Shown here: positions 27,958-41,243 of the stretch, in pieces
Position numbering within the stretch: position 1 is the first letter of the stretch
Layout of the letters: the number at the start of each line of letters is the position of its first letter
Source: Crossaster papposus
Lineage: Eukaryota > Echinodermata > Asteroidea > Velatida > Solasteridae
Length of the DNA stretch: 64,000 nt
Assembly: GCA_037893245.1 (NCBI GenBank)
Contig: JBAIAA010000666.1
Span: 1 to 64,000 of the forward strand
Direction: 5' to 3'
Made by a program: the position numbers and the translations under genes
Notes under the pieces: generated by a model
Databases searched by the model: none
The model's input: only the letters and a program-made list of their open reading frames with translations
What the model was told of the DNA's origin: nothing

Positions 27958-28575
27958 TTTTCTAAAAATTATAACGTTAACACACGCCTTTCAAATTCGC
28001 CATAGGTTTGTGCACACAATCCCCGCCCACAAATAAGGGCATGAAGGAAAGCATGCCCCGGGAAGGGGCTGGGTGTTAGGAGACAGAGGGGGGCCTCCAG
28101 GAATGGCAAAATTAGCAATTTGACCCGGGGCATGCTTTGTTAGTATTTTATTTCGATTTTCTGAAAATTATAACGTTAACACACGCGTTTCAAATTCGCC
28201 ATAGGTTTGTGCACACAATCCCCGCCCACAAATAAGGGCATGAAGGAAAGCATGCCCCGGGAAGGGGCTGGGTGTTAGGAGATAGAGGGGGGCCTCCAGG
28301 AATGGCAAAATTAGCAATTTGACCCGGGGCATGCTTTGTTAGTATTTTATTTCGATTTTCTGAAACACACGCGTTTCAAATTCGCCATAGGTTTGTGCAC
28401 ACAATCCCCGCCCACAAATAAGGGCATGAAGGAAAGCATGCCCCGGGAAGGGGCTGGGTGTTAGGAGATAGAGGGGGGGCCTCCAGGAATGGCAAAATTA
28501 GCAATTTGACCCGGGGCATGCTTTGTTAGTATTTTATTTCGATTTTCTAAAAATTATAACGTTAACACACGCGTT
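27958..28575 (-). repeat. Variant cluster with 13-bp-deleted monomer, copy 2
   Basis: This is the second occurrence of the marker series seen near 20.4-20.8 kb: TCTAAAAATT with CGCC at 27964, the 13-bp deletion near 28365, the 7-G tract near 28478, and TCTAAAAATT at 28549. The deletion and the later markers lie 7,746 bp from copy 1. That equals 39 monomers after correcting for the small indels in between (-13, +1, -2, -1). An additional monomer with AGACAGAG at about 28084 is inserted in this copy, and the same AGACAGAG variant reappears at about 29067, five monomers later. Confidence 0.75.
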
Positions 28576-31500
28576 TCAAATTCGCCATAGGTTTGTGCAC
28601 ACAATCCCCGCCCACAAATAAGGCCATGAAGGAAAGCATGCCCCGGGAAGGGGCTGGGTGTTAGGAGATAGAGGGGGGCCTCCAGGAATGGCAAAATTAG
28701 CAATTTGACCCGGGGCATGCTTTGTTAGTATTTTATTTCGATTTTCTGAAAATTATAACGTTAACACACGCGTTTCAAATTCGCCATAGGTTTGTGCACA
28801 CAATCCCCGCCCACAAATAAGGGCATGAAGGAAAGCATGCCCCGGGAAGGGGCTGGGTGTTAGGAGATAGAGGGGGGCCTCCAGGAATGGCAAAATTAGC
28901 AATTTGACCCGGGGCATGCTTTGTTAGTATTTTATTTCGATTTTCTGAAAATTATAACGTTAACACACGCGTTTCAAATTCGCCATAGGTTTGTGCACAC
29001 AATCCCCGCCCACAAATAAGGGCATGAAGGAAAGCATGCCCCGGGAAGGGGCTGGGTGTTAGGAGACAGAGGGGGGCCTCCAGGAATGGCAAAATTAGCA
29101 ATTTGACCCGGGGCATGCTTTGTTAGTATTTTATTTCGATTTTCTGAAAATTATAACGTTAACACACGCGTTTCAAATTCGCCATAGGTTTGTGCACACA
29201 ATCCCCGCCCACAAATAAGGGCATGAAGGAAAGCATGCCCCGGGAAGGGGCTGGGTGTTAGGAGATAGAGGGGGGCCTCCAGGAATGGCAAAATTAGCAA
29301 TTTGACCCGGGGCATGCTTTGTTAGTATTTTATTTCGATTTTCTGAAAATTATAACGTTAACACACGCGTTTCAAATTCGCCATAGGTTTGTGCACACAA
29401 TCCCCGCCCACAAATAAGGGCATGAAGGAAAGCATGCCCCGGGAAGGGGCTGGGTGTTAGGAGATAGAGGGGGGCCTCCAGGAATGGCAAAATTAGCAAT
29501 TTGACCCGGGGCATGCTTTGTTAGTATTTTATTTCGATTTTCTGAAAATTATAACGTTAACACACGCGTTTCAAATTCGCCATAGGTTTGTGCACACAAT
29601 CCCCGCCCACAAATAAGGGCATGAAGGAAAGCATGCCCCGGGAAGGGGCTGGGTGTTAGGAGATAGAGGGGGGCCTCCAGGAATGGCAAAATTAGCAATT
29701 TGACCCGGGGCATGCTTTGTTAGTATTTTATTTCGATTTTCTGAAAATTATAACGTTAACACACGCGTTTCAAATTCGCCATAGGTTTGTGCACACAATC
29801 CCCGCCCACAAATAAGGGCATGAAGGAAAGCATGCCCCGGGAAGGGGCTGGGTGTTAGGAGATAGAGGGGGGCCTCCAGGAATGGCAAAATTAGCAATTT
29901 GACCCGGGGCATGCTTTGTTAGTATTTTATTTCGATTTTCTGAAAATTATAACGTTAACACACGCGTTTCAAATTCGCCATAGGTTTGTGCACACAATCC
30001 CCGCCCACAAATAAGGGCATGAAGGAAAGCATGCCCCGGGAAGGGGCTGGGTGTTAGGAGATAGAGGGGGGCCTCCAGGAATGGCAAAATTAGCAATTTG
30101 ACCCGGGGCATGCTTTGTTAGTATTTTATTTCGATTTTCTGAAAATTATAACGTTAACACACGCGTTTCAAATTCGCCATAGGTTTGTGCACACAATCCC
30201 CGCCCACAAATAAGGGCATGAAGGAAAGCATGCCCCGGGAAGGGGCTGGGTGTTAGGAGATAGAGGGGGGCCTCCAGGAATGGCAAAATTAGCAATTTGA
30301 CCCGGGGCATGCTTTGTTAGTATTTTATTTCGATTTTCTGAAAATTATAACGTTAACACACGCGTTTCAAATTCGCCATAGGTTTGTGCACACAATCCCC
30401 GCCCACAAATAAGGGCATGAAGGAAAGCATGCCCCGGGAAGGGGCTGGGTGTTAGGAGATAGAGGGGGGCCTCCAGGAATGGCAAAATTAGCAATTTGAC
30501 CCGGGGCATGCTTTGTTAGTATTTTATTTCGATTTTCTGAAAATTATAACGTTAACACACGCGTTTCAAATTCGCCATAGGTTTGTGCACACAATCCCCG
30601 CCCACAAATAAGGGCATGAAGGAAAGCATGCCCCGGGAAGGGGCTGGGTGTTAGGAGATAGAGGGGGGCCTCCAGGAATGGCAAAATTAGCAATTTGACC
30701 CGGGGCATGCTTTGTTAGTATTTTATTTCGATTTTCTGAAAATTATAACGTTAACACACGCGTTTCAAATTCGCCATAGGTTTGTGCACACAATCCCCGC
30801 CCACAAATAAGGGCATGAAGGAAAGCATGCCCCGGGAAGGGGCTGGGTGTTAGGAGATAGAGGGGGGCCTCCAGGAATGGCAAAATTAGCAATTTGACCC
30901 GGGGCATGCTTTGTTAGTATTTTATTTCGATTTTTTGAAAATTATAACGTTAACACACGCGTTTCAAATTCGCCATAGGTTTGTGCACACAATCCCCGCC
31001 CACAAATAAGGGCATGAAGGAAAGCATGCCCCGGGAAGGGGCTGGGTGTTAGGAGATAGAGGGGGGCCTCCAGGAATGGCAAAATTAGCAATTTGACCCG
31101 GGGCATGCTTTGTTAGTATTTTATTTCGATTTTCTGAAAATTATAACGTTAACACACGCGTTTCAAATTCGCCATAGGTTTGTGCACACAATCCCCGCCC
31201 ACAAATAAGGGCATGAAGGAAAGCATGCCCCGGGAAGGGGCTGGGTGTTAGGAGATAGAGGGGGGCCTCCAGGAATGGCAAAATTAGCAATTTGACCCGG
31301 GGCATGCTTTGTTAGTATTTTATTTCGATTTTCTGAAAATTATAACGTTAACACACGCGTTTCAAATTCGCCATAGGTTTGTGCACACAATCCCCGCCCA
31401 CAAATAAGGGCATGAAGGAAAGCATGCCCCGGGAAGGGGCTGGGTGTTAGGAGATAGAGGGGGGCCTCCAGGAATGGCAAAATTAGCAATTTGACCCGGG

Positions 31501-34500
31501 GCATGCTTTGTTAGTATTTTATTTCGATTTTCTGAAAATTATAACGTTAACACACGCGTTTCAAATTCGCCATAGGTTTGTGCACACAATCCCCGCCCAC
31601 AAATAAGGGCATGAAGGAAAGCATGCCCCGGGAAGGGGCTGGGTGTTAGGAGATAGAGGGGGGCCTCCAGGAATGGCAAAATTAGCAATTTGACCCGGGG
31701 CATGCTTTGTTAGTATTTTATTTCGATTTTCTGAAAATTATAACGTTAACACACGCGTTTCAAATTCGCCATAGGTTTGTGCACACAATCCCCGCCCACA
31801 AATAAGGGCATGAAGGAAAGCATGCCCCGGGAAGGGGCTGGGTGTTAGGAGATAGAGGGGGGCCTCCAGGAATGGCAAAATTAGCAATTTGACCCGGGGC
31901 ATGCTTTGTTAGTATTTTATTTCGATTTTCTGAAAATTATAACGTTAACACACGCGTTTCAAATTCGCCATAGGTTTGTGCACACAATCCCCGCCCACAA
32001 ATAAGGGCATGAAGGAAAGCATGCCCCGGGAAGGGGCTGGGTGTTAGGAGATAGAGGGGGGCCTCCAGGAATGGCAAAATTAGCAATTTGACCCGGGGCA
32101 TGCTTTGTTAGTATTTTATTTCGATTTTCTGAAAATTATAACGTTAACACACGCGTTTCAAATTCGCCATAGGTTTGTGCACACAATCCCCGCCCACAAA
32201 TAAGGGCATGAAGGAAAGCATGCCCCGGGAAGGGGCTGGGTGTTAGGAGATAGAGGGGGGCCTCCAGGAATGGCAAAATTAGCAATTTGACCCGGGGCAT
32301 GCTTTGTTAGTATTTTATTTCGATTTTCTGAAAATTATAACGTTAACACACGCGTTTCAAATTCGCCATAGGTTTGTGCACACAATCCCCGCCCACAAAT
32401 AAGGGCATGAAGGAAAGCATGCCCCGGGAAGGGGCTGGGTGTTAGGAGATAGAGGGGGGCCTCCAGGAATGGCAAAATTAGCAATTTGACCCGGGGCATG
32501 CTTTGTTAGTATTTTATTTCGATTTTCTGAAAATTATAACGTTAACACACGCGTTTCAAATTCGCCATAGGTTTGTGCACACAATCCCCGCCCACAAATA
32601 AGGGCATGAAGGAAAGCATGCCCCGGGAAGGGGCTGGGTGTTAGGAGATAGAGGGGGGCCTCCAGGAATGGCAAAATTAGCAATTTGACCCGGGGCATGC
32701 TTTGTTAGTATTTTATTTCGATTTTCTGAAAATTATAACGTTAACACACGCGTTTCAAATTCGCCATAGGTTTGTGCACACAATCCCCGCCCACAAATAA
32801 GGGCATGAAGGAAAGCATGCCCCGGGAAGGGGCTGGGTGTTAGGAGATAGAGGGGGGCCTCCAGGAATGGCAAAATTAGCAATTTGACCCGGGGCATGCT
32901 TTGTTAGTATTTTATTTCGATTTTCTGAAAATTATAACGTTAACACACGCGTTTCAAATTCGCCATAGGTTTGTGCACACAATCCCCGCCCACAAATAAG
33001 GGCATGAAGGAAAGCATGCCCCGGGAAGGGGCTGGGTGTTAGGAGATAGAGGGGGGCCTCCAGGAATGGCAAAATTAGCAATTTGACCCGGGGCATGCTT
33101 TGTTAGTATTTTATTTCGATTTTCTGAAAATTATAACGTTAACACACGCGTTTCAAATTCGCCATAGGTTTGTGCACACAATCCCCGCCCACAAATAAGG
33201 GCATGAAGGAAAGCATGCCCCGGGAAGGGGCTGGGTGTTAGGAGATAGAGGGGGGCCTCCAGGAATGGCAAAATTAGCAATTTGACCCGGGGCATGCTTT
33301 GTTAGTATTTTATTTCGATTTTCTGAAAATTATAACGTTAACACACGCGTTTCAAATTCGCCATAGGTTTGTGCACACAATCCCCGCCCACAAATAAGGG
33401 CATGAAGGAAAGCATGCCCCGGGAAGGGGCTGGGTGTTAGGAGATAGAGGGGGGCCTCCAGGAATGGCAAAATTAGCAATTTGACCCGGGGCATGCTTTG
33501 TTAGTATTTTATTTCGATTTTCTGAAAATTATAACGTTAACACACGCGTTTCAAATTCGCCATAGGTTTGTGCACACAATCCCCGCCCACAAATAAGGGC
33601 ATGAAGGAAAGCATGCCCCGGGAAGGGGCTGGGTGTTAGGAGATAGAGGGGGGCCTCCAGGAATGGCAAAATTAGCAATTTGACCCGGGGCATGCTTTGT
33701 TAGTATTTTATTTCGATTTTCTGAAAATTATAACGTTAACACACGCGTTTCAAATTCGCCATAGGTTTGTGCACACAATCCCCGCCCACAAATAAGGGCA
33801 TGAAGGAAAGCATGCCCCGGGAAGGGGCTGGGTGTTAGGAGATAGAGGGGGGCCTCCAGGAATGGCAAAATTAGCAATTTGACCCGGGGCATGCTTTGTT
33901 AGTATTTTATTTCGATTTTCTGAAAATTATAACGTTAACACACGCGTTTCAAATTCGCCATAGGTTTGTGCACACAATCCCCGCCCACAAATAAGGGCAT
34001 GAAGGAAAGCATGCCCCGGGAAGGGGCTGGGTGTTAGGAGATAGAGGGGGGCCTCCAGGAATGGCAAAATTAGCAATTTGACCCGGGGCATGCTTTGTTA
34101 GTATTTTATTTCGATTTTCTGAAAATTATAACGTTAACACACGCGTTTCAAATTCGCCATAGGTTTGTGCACACAATCCCCGCCCACAAATAAGGGCATG
34201 AAGGAAAGCATGCCCCGGGAAGGGGCTGGGTGTTAGGAGATAGAGGGGGGCCTCCAGGAATGGCAAAATTAGCAATTTGACCCGGGGCATGCTTTGTTAG
34301 TATTTTATTTCGATTTTCTGAAAATTATAACGTTAACACACGCGTTTCAAATTCGCCATAGGTTTGTGCACACAATCCCCGCCCACAAATAAGGGCATGA
34401 AGGAAAGCATGCCCCGGGAAGGGGCTGGGTGTTAGGAGATAGAGGGGGGCCTCCAGGAATGGCAAAATTAGCAATTTGACCCGGGGCATGCTTTGTTAGT

Positions 34501-37500
34501 ATTTTATTTCGATTTTCTGAAAATTATAACGTTAACACACGCGTTTCAAATTCGCCATAGGTTTGTGCACACAATCCCCGCCCACAAATAAGGGCATGAA
34601 GGAAAGCATGCCCCGGGAAGGGGCTGGGTGTTAGGAGATAGAGGGGGGCCTCCAGGAATGGCAAAATTAGCAATTTGACCCGGGGCATGCTTTGTTAGTA
34701 TTTTATTTCGATTTTCTGAAAATTATAACGTTAACACACGCGTTTCAAATTCGCCATAGGTTTGTGCACACAATCCCCGCCCACAAATAAGGGCATGAAG
34801 GAAAGCATGCCCCGGGAAGGGGCTGGGTGTTAGGAGATAGAGGGGGGCCTCCAGGAATGGCAAAATTAGCAATTTGACCCGGGGCATGCTTTGTTAGTAT
34901 TTTATTTCGATTTTCTGAAAATTATAACGTTAACACACGCGTTTCAAATTCGCCATAGGTTTGTGCACACAATCCCCGCCCACAAATAAGGGCATGAAGG
35001 AAAGCATGCCCCGGGAAGGGGCTGGGTGTTAGGAGATAGAGGGGGGCCTCCAGGAATGGCAAAATTAGCAATTTGACCCGGGGCATGCTTTGTTAGTATT
35101 TTATTTCGATTTTCTGAAAATTATAACGTTAACACACGCGTTTCAAATTCGCCATAGGTTTGTGCACACAATCCCCGCCCACAAATAAGGGCATGAAGGA
35201 AAGCATGCCCCGGGAAGGGGCTGGGTGTTAGGAGATAGAGGGGGGCCTCCAGGAATGGCAAAATTAGCAATTTGACCCGGGGCATGCTTTGTTAGTATTT
35301 TATTTCGATTTTCTGAAAATTATAACGTTAACACACGCGTTTCAAATTCGCCATAGGTTTGTGCACACAATCCCCGCCCACAAATAAGGGCATGAAGGAA
35401 AGCATGCCCCGGGAAGGGGCTGGGTGTTAGGAGATAGAGGGGGGCCTCCAGGAATGGCAAAATTAGCAATTTGACCCGGGGCATGCTTTGTTAGTATTTT
35501 ATTTCGATTTTCTGAAAATTATAACGTTAACACACGCGTTTCAAATTCGCCATAGGTTTGTGCACACAATCCCCGCCCACAAATAAGGGCATGAAGGAAA
35601 GCATGCCCCGGGAAGGGGCTGGGTGTTAGGAGATAGAGGGGGGCCTCCAGGAATGGCAAAATTAGCAATTTGACCCGGGGCATGCTTTGTTAGTATTTTA
35701 TTTCGATTTTCTGAAAATTATAACGTTAACACACGCGTTTCAAATTCGCCATAGGTTTGTGCACACAATCCCCGCCCACAAATAAGGGCATGAAGGAAAG
35801 CATGCCCCGGGAAGGGGCTGGGTGTTAGGAGATAGAGGGGGGCCTCCAGGAATGGCAAAATTAGCAATTTGACCCGGGGCATGCTTTGTTAGTATTTTAT
35901 TTCGATTTTCTGAAAATTATAACGTTAACACACGCGTTTCAAATTCGCCATAGGTTTGTGCACACAATCCCCGCCCACAAATAAGGGCATGAAGGAAAGC
36001 ATGCCCCGGGAAGGGGCTGGGTGTTAGGAGATAGAGGGGGGCCTCCAGGAATGGCAAAATTAGCAATTTGACCCGGGGCATGCTTTGTTAGTATTTTATT
36101 TCGATTTTCTGAAAATTATAACGTTAACACACGCGTTTCAAATTCGCCATAGGTTTGTGCACACAATCCCCGCCCACAAATAAGGGCATGAAGGAAAGCA
36201 TGCCCCGGGAAGGGGCTGGGTGTTAGGAGATAGAGGGGGGCCTCCAGGAATGGCAAAATTAGCAATTTGACCCGGGGCATGCTTTGTTAGTATTTTATTT
36301 CGATTTTCTGAAAATTATAACGTTAACACACGCGTTTCAAATTCGCCATAGGTTTGTGCACACAATCCCCGCCCACAAATAAGGGCATGAAGGAAAGCAT
36401 GCCCCGGGAAGGGGCTGGGTGTTAGGAGATAGAGGGGGGCCTCCAGGAATGGCAAAATTAGCAATTTGACCCGGGGCATGCTTTGTTAGTATTTTATTTC
36501 GATTTTCTGAAAATTATAACGTTAACACACGCGTTTCAAATTCGCCATAGGTTTGTGCACACAATCCCCGCCCACAAATAAGGGCATGAAGGAAAGCATG
36601 CCCCGGGAAGGGGCTGGGTGTTAGGAGATAGAGGGGGGCCTCCAGGAATGGCAAAATTAGCAATTTGACCCGGGGCATGCTTTGTTAGTATTTTATTTCG
36701 ATTTTCTGAAAATTATAACGTTAACACACGCGTTTCAAATTCGCCATAGGTTTGTGCACACAATCCCCGCCCACAAATAAGGGCATGAAGGAAAGCATGC
36801 CCCGGGAAGGGGCTGGGTGTTAGGAGATAGAGGGGGGCCTCCAGGAATGGCAAAATTAGCAATTTGACCCGGGGCATGCTTTGTTAGTATTTTATTTCGA
36901 TTTTCTGAAAATTATAACGTTAACACACGCGTTTCAAATTCGCCATAGGTTTGTGCACACAATCCCCGCCCACAAATAAGGGCATGAAGGAAAGCATGCC
37001 CCGGGAAGGGGCTGGGTGTTAGGAGATAGAGGGGGGCCTCCAGGAATGGCAAAATTAGCAATTTGACCCGGGGCATGCTTTGTTAGTATTTTATTTCGAT
37101 TTTCTGAAAATTATAACGTTAACACACGCGTTTCAAATTCGCCATAGGTTTGTGCACACAATCCCCGCCCACAAATAAGGGCATGAAGGAAAGCATGCCC
37201 CGGGAAGGGGCTGGGTGTTAGGAGATAGAGGGGGGCCTCCAGGAATGGCAAAATTAGCAATTTGACCCGGGGCATGCTTTGTTAGTATTTTATTTCGATT
37301 TTCTGAAAATTATAACGTTAACACACGCGTTTCAAATTCGCCATAGGTTTGTGCACACAATCCCCGCCCACAAATAAGGGCATGAAGGAAAGCATGCCCC
37401 GGGAAGGGGCTGGGTGTTAGGAGATAGAGGGGGGCCTCCAGGAATGGCAAAATTAGCAATTTGACCCGGGGCATGCTTTGTTAGTATTTTATTTCGATTT

Positions 37501-40500
37501 TCTGAAAATTATAACGTTAACACACGCGTTTCAAATTCGCCATAGGTTTGTGCACACAATCCCCGCCCACAAATAAGGGCATGAAGGAAAGCATGCCCCG
37601 GGAAGGGGCTGGGTGTTAGGAGATAGAGGGGGGCCTCCAGGAATGGCAAAATTAGCAATTTGACCCGGGGCATGCTTTGTTAGTATTTTATTTCGATTTT
37701 CTGAAAATTATAACGTTAACACACGCGTTTCAAATTCGCCATAGGTTTGTGCACACAATCCCCGCCCACAAATAAGGGCATGAAGGAAAGCATGCCCCGG
37801 GAAGGGGCTGGGTGTTAGGAGATAGAGGGGGGCCTCCAGGAATGGCAAAATTAGCAATTTGACCCGGGGCATGCTTTGTTAGTATTTTATTTCGATTTTC
37901 TGAAAATTATAACGTTAACACACGCGTTTCAAATTCGCCATAGGTTTGTGCACACAATCCCCGCCCACAAATAAGGGCATGAAGGAAAGCATGCCCCGGG
38001 AAGGGGCTGGGTGTTAGGAGATAGAGGGGGGCCTCCAGGAATGGCAAAATTAGCAATTTGACCCGGGGCATGCTTTGTTAGTATTTTATTTCGATTTTCT
38101 GAAAATTATAACGTTAACACACGCGTTTCAAATTCGCCATAGGTTTGTGCACACAATCCCCGCCCACAAATAAGGGCATGAAGGAAAGCATGCCCCGGGA
38201 AGGGGCTGGGTGTTAGGAGATAGAGGGGGGCCTCCAGGAATGGCAAAATTAGCAATTTGACCCGGGGCATGCTTTGTTAGTATTTTATTTCGATTTTCTG
38301 AAAATTATAACGTTAACACACGCGTTTCAAATTCGCCATAGGTTTGTGCACACAATCCCCGCCCACAAATAAGGGCATGAAGGAAAGCATGCCCCGGGAA
38401 GGGGCTGGGTGTTAGGAGATAGAGGGGGGCCTCCAGGAATGGCAAAATTAGCAATTTGACCCGGGGCATGCTTTGTTAGTATTTTATTTCGATTTTCTGA
38501 AAATTATAACGTTAACACACGCGTTTCAAATTCGCCATAGGTTTGTGCACACAATCCCCGCCCACAAATAAGGGCATGAAGGAAAGCATGCCCCGGGAAG
38601 GGGCTGGGTGTTAGGAGATAGAGGGGGGCCTCCAGGAATGGCAAAATTAGCAATTTGACCCGGGGCATGCTTTGTTAGTATTTTATTTCGATTTTCTGAA
38701 AATTATAACGTTAACACACGCGTTTCAAATTCGCCATAGGTTTGTGCACACAATCCCCGCCCACAAATAAGGGCATGAAGGAAAGCATGCCCCGGGAAGG
38801 GGCTGGGTGTTAGGAGATAGAGGGGGGCCTCCAGGAATGGCAAAATTAGCAATTTGACCCGGGGCATGCTTTGTTAGTATTTTATTTCGATTTTCTGAAA
38901 ATTATAACGTTAACACACGCGTTTCAAATTCGCCATAGGTTTGTGCACACAATCCCCGCCCACAAATAAGGGCATGAAGGAAAGCATGCCCCGGGAAGGG
39001 GCTGGGTGTTAGGAGATAGAGGGGGGCCTCCAGGAATGGCAAAATTAGCAATTTGACCCGGGGCATGCTTTGTTAGTATTTTATTTCGATTTTCTGAAAA
39101 TTATAACGTTAACACACGCGTTTCAAATTCGCCATAGGTTTGTGCACACAATCCCCGCCCACAAATAAGGGCATGAAGGAAAGCATGCCCCGGGAAGGGG
39201 CTGGGTGTTAGGAGATAGAGGGGGGCCTCCAGGAATGGCAAAATTAGCAATTTGACCCGGGGCATGCTTTGTTAGTATTTTATTTCGATTTTCTGAAAAT
39301 TATAACGTTAACACACGCGTTTCAAATTCGCCATAGGTTTGTGCACACAATCCCCGCCCACAAATAAGGGCATGAAGGAAAGCATGCCCCGGGAAGGGGC
39401 TGGGTGTTAGGAGATAGAGGGGGGCCTCCAGGAATGGCAAAATTAGCAATTTGACCCGGGGCATGCTTTGTTAGTATTTTATTTCGATTTTCTGAAAATT
39501 ATAACGTTAACACACGCGTTTCAAATTCGCCATAGGTTTGTGCACACAATCCCCGCCCACAAATAAGGGCATGAAGGAAAGCATGCCCCGGGAAGGGGCT
39601 GGGTGTTAGGAGATAGAGGGGGGCCTCCAGGAATGGCAAAATTAGCAATTTGACCCGGGGCATGCTTTGTTAGTATTTTATTTCGATTTTCTGAAAATTA
39701 TAACGTTAACACACGCGTTTCAAATTCGCCATAGGTTTGTGCACACAATCCCCGCCCACAAATAAGGGCATGAAGGAAAGCATGCCCCGGGAAGGGGCTG
39801 GGTGTTAGGAGATAGAGGGGGGCCTCCAGGAATGGCAAAATTAGCAATTTGACCCGGGGCATGCTTTGTTAGTATTTTATTTCGATTTTCTGAAAATTAT
39901 AACGTTAACACACGCGTTTCAAATTCGCCATAGGTTTGTGCACACAATCCCCGCCCACAAATAAGGGCATGAAGGAAAGCATGCCCCGGGAAGGGGCTGG
40001 GTGTTAGGAGATAGAGGGGGGCCTCCAGGAATGGCAAAATTAGCAATTTGACCCGGGGCATGCTTTGTTAGTATTTTATTTCGATTTTCTGAAAATTATA
40101 ACGTTAACACACGCGTTTCAAATTCGCCATAGGTTTGTGCACACAATCCCCGCCCACAAATAAGGGCATGAAGGAAAGCATGCCCCGGGAAGGGGATGGG
40201 TGTTAGGAGATAGAGGGGGGCCTCCAGGAATGGCAAAATTAGCAATTTGACCCGGGGCATGCTTTGTTAGTATTTTATTTCGATTTTCTGAAAATTATAA
40301 CGTTAACACACGCGTTTCAAATTCGCCATAGGTTTGTGCACACAATCCCCGCCCACAAATAAGGGCATGAAGGAAAGCATGCCCCGGGAAGGGGCTGGGT
40401 GTTAGGAGATAGAGGGGGGCCTCCAGGAATGGCAAAATTAGCAATTTGACCCGGGGCATGCTTTGTTAGTATTTTATTTCGATTTTCTGAAAATTATAAC

Positions 40501-40898
40501 GTTAACACACGCGTTTCAAATTCGCCATAGGTTTGTGCACACAATCCCCGCCCACAAATAAGGGCATGAAGGAAAGCATGCCCCGGGAAGGGGCTGGGTG
40601 TTAGGAGATAGAGGGGGGCCTCCAGGAATGGCAAAATTAGCAATTTGACCCGGGGCATGCTTTGTTAGTATTTTATTGTACAAAGACTCACGATCCAAAA
40701 GTTCATTGACCTTGCCTCCAAACTTTTATTTTTCAAGTCGGACGTCTCAATTATTCGTTCACGATAATTGTATCACATAATATAATCATTAGCAACTTAC
40801 ATCCACAAAATCACTGGTTTTAGTTCTTGTTAAGCAGTTAACTTGTTCTAAACATATCAGTAAACTTCAAACTTGCTCACTTCAAACAGTGGCTAGGC

Positions 40899-41025
40899 AA
40901 TAGAGTACCGAAGTGTGACGTCAGTTGTCGTACTAGTCGACTGAAACGTCCATTGCGAAAGCACATGGAAAAGGTTGAGTAACTTTGACAGCCAAAAGAT
41001 GACGTATTGACTTCGGTACTCTATT
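40899..41025. mobile_element. MITE-like inverted-repeat element, copy 1
   Basis: This 127-bp segment is bounded by AATAGAGTACCGAAGT (40899-40914) and its exact reverse complement ACTTCGGTACTCTATT (41010-41025). Imperfect pairing continues inward through an ACGTCA on the left and TGACGT on the right. If the element proper starts at GAGTACCG, it is flanked by TA on both sides (40901-40902 and 41022-41023), the target duplication typical of Tc1/mariner-type MITEs. It is too short to encode a transposase. It is a passenger inside the B segment and is duplicated along with it. Its family is not recognised. Confidence 0.6.
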
Positions 41026-41092
41026 AATAGATATTCCCTATTAACTACCATGGGTATTCCCGGGACTGAGCGAGGTTGGGTCAGCTGCCCAG

Positions 41093-41204
41093 TCGGCGGA
41101 TGGTTACTCCGCCGAGATCCCCGTGGTCCCCGGGGTCTCGAGGCCCGTCCCGGGACACCCCGTGACAAGGCCTGGCCACGGTAACTGGTCACCTTTCGTG
41201 ACCA
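41093..41204. other. Hairpin cluster at 3' side of B, copy 1
   Basis: Three stem-loops lie close together in a G+C-rich stretch. TCGGCGGA/TCCGCCGA (41093-41115) has a 7-nt loop. An 11-nt arm CGAGATCCCCG pairs with CGGGGTCTCG with one bulge just downstream. TGGTCAC/GTGACCA (41186-41204) has a 5-nt loop. The cluster is also rich in CCCGGG. It could be a structured RNA 3' end, a transposition terminus (Helitron-like elements end in hairpins) or a terminator-like structure. The sequence alone does not decide between these. Confidence 0.5.
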
Positions 41205-41243
41205 CCTGGCCAAGCCCGTGCACAGAGGGAAAAAACAACCCCA

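Larger units (their letters stand above)
18114..40677 (-). repeat. 199-bp satellite array, inverted orientation (left part)
   Basis: This is the same 199-bp monomer as in the forward array, now on the minus strand, about 113 copies. From 18.3 to about 30.9 kb it carries many informative variants. These include two monomers with the same 13-bp deletion (after TTCTGAAA near 20619 and 28365), 7-G versions of the 6-G run (about 20727 and 28478), a 2-bp loss at about 23081, and paired substitutions listed separately. From about 31 kb to 40.19 kb (some 46 monomers) I saw no variant. The last one before the block is C to A at 40196. The array is cut inside a monomer at TTTTATT, where the non-satellite block starts. 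Confidence 0.98.
40678..41243 (+). repeat. AB module, B part only (left edge of block)
   Basis: These 566 bp match 43221-43786 at a constant offset of 2,543, with no difference that I could see. The copy starts exactly at GTACAAAGACTC, the midpoint of the intact AB, and abuts the satellite directly. It contains the 127-bp MITE-like element and the hairpin cluster. Similarity stops at 41244, where CCCCACC replaces CCCCAAC. The arginine- and proline-rich open frame on the minus strand over the hairpin region appears in both copies and I do not regard it as coding. Confidence 0.95.

Noticed and set aside
40893-41213. Arginine/proline-rich minus-strand frame over the hairpin cluster, repeated at 43436-43801
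   Set aside because: It is low complexity and overlaps palindromic G+C-rich stems and a MITE-like element. Its presence twice reflects the AB duplication, and no domain is recognised.
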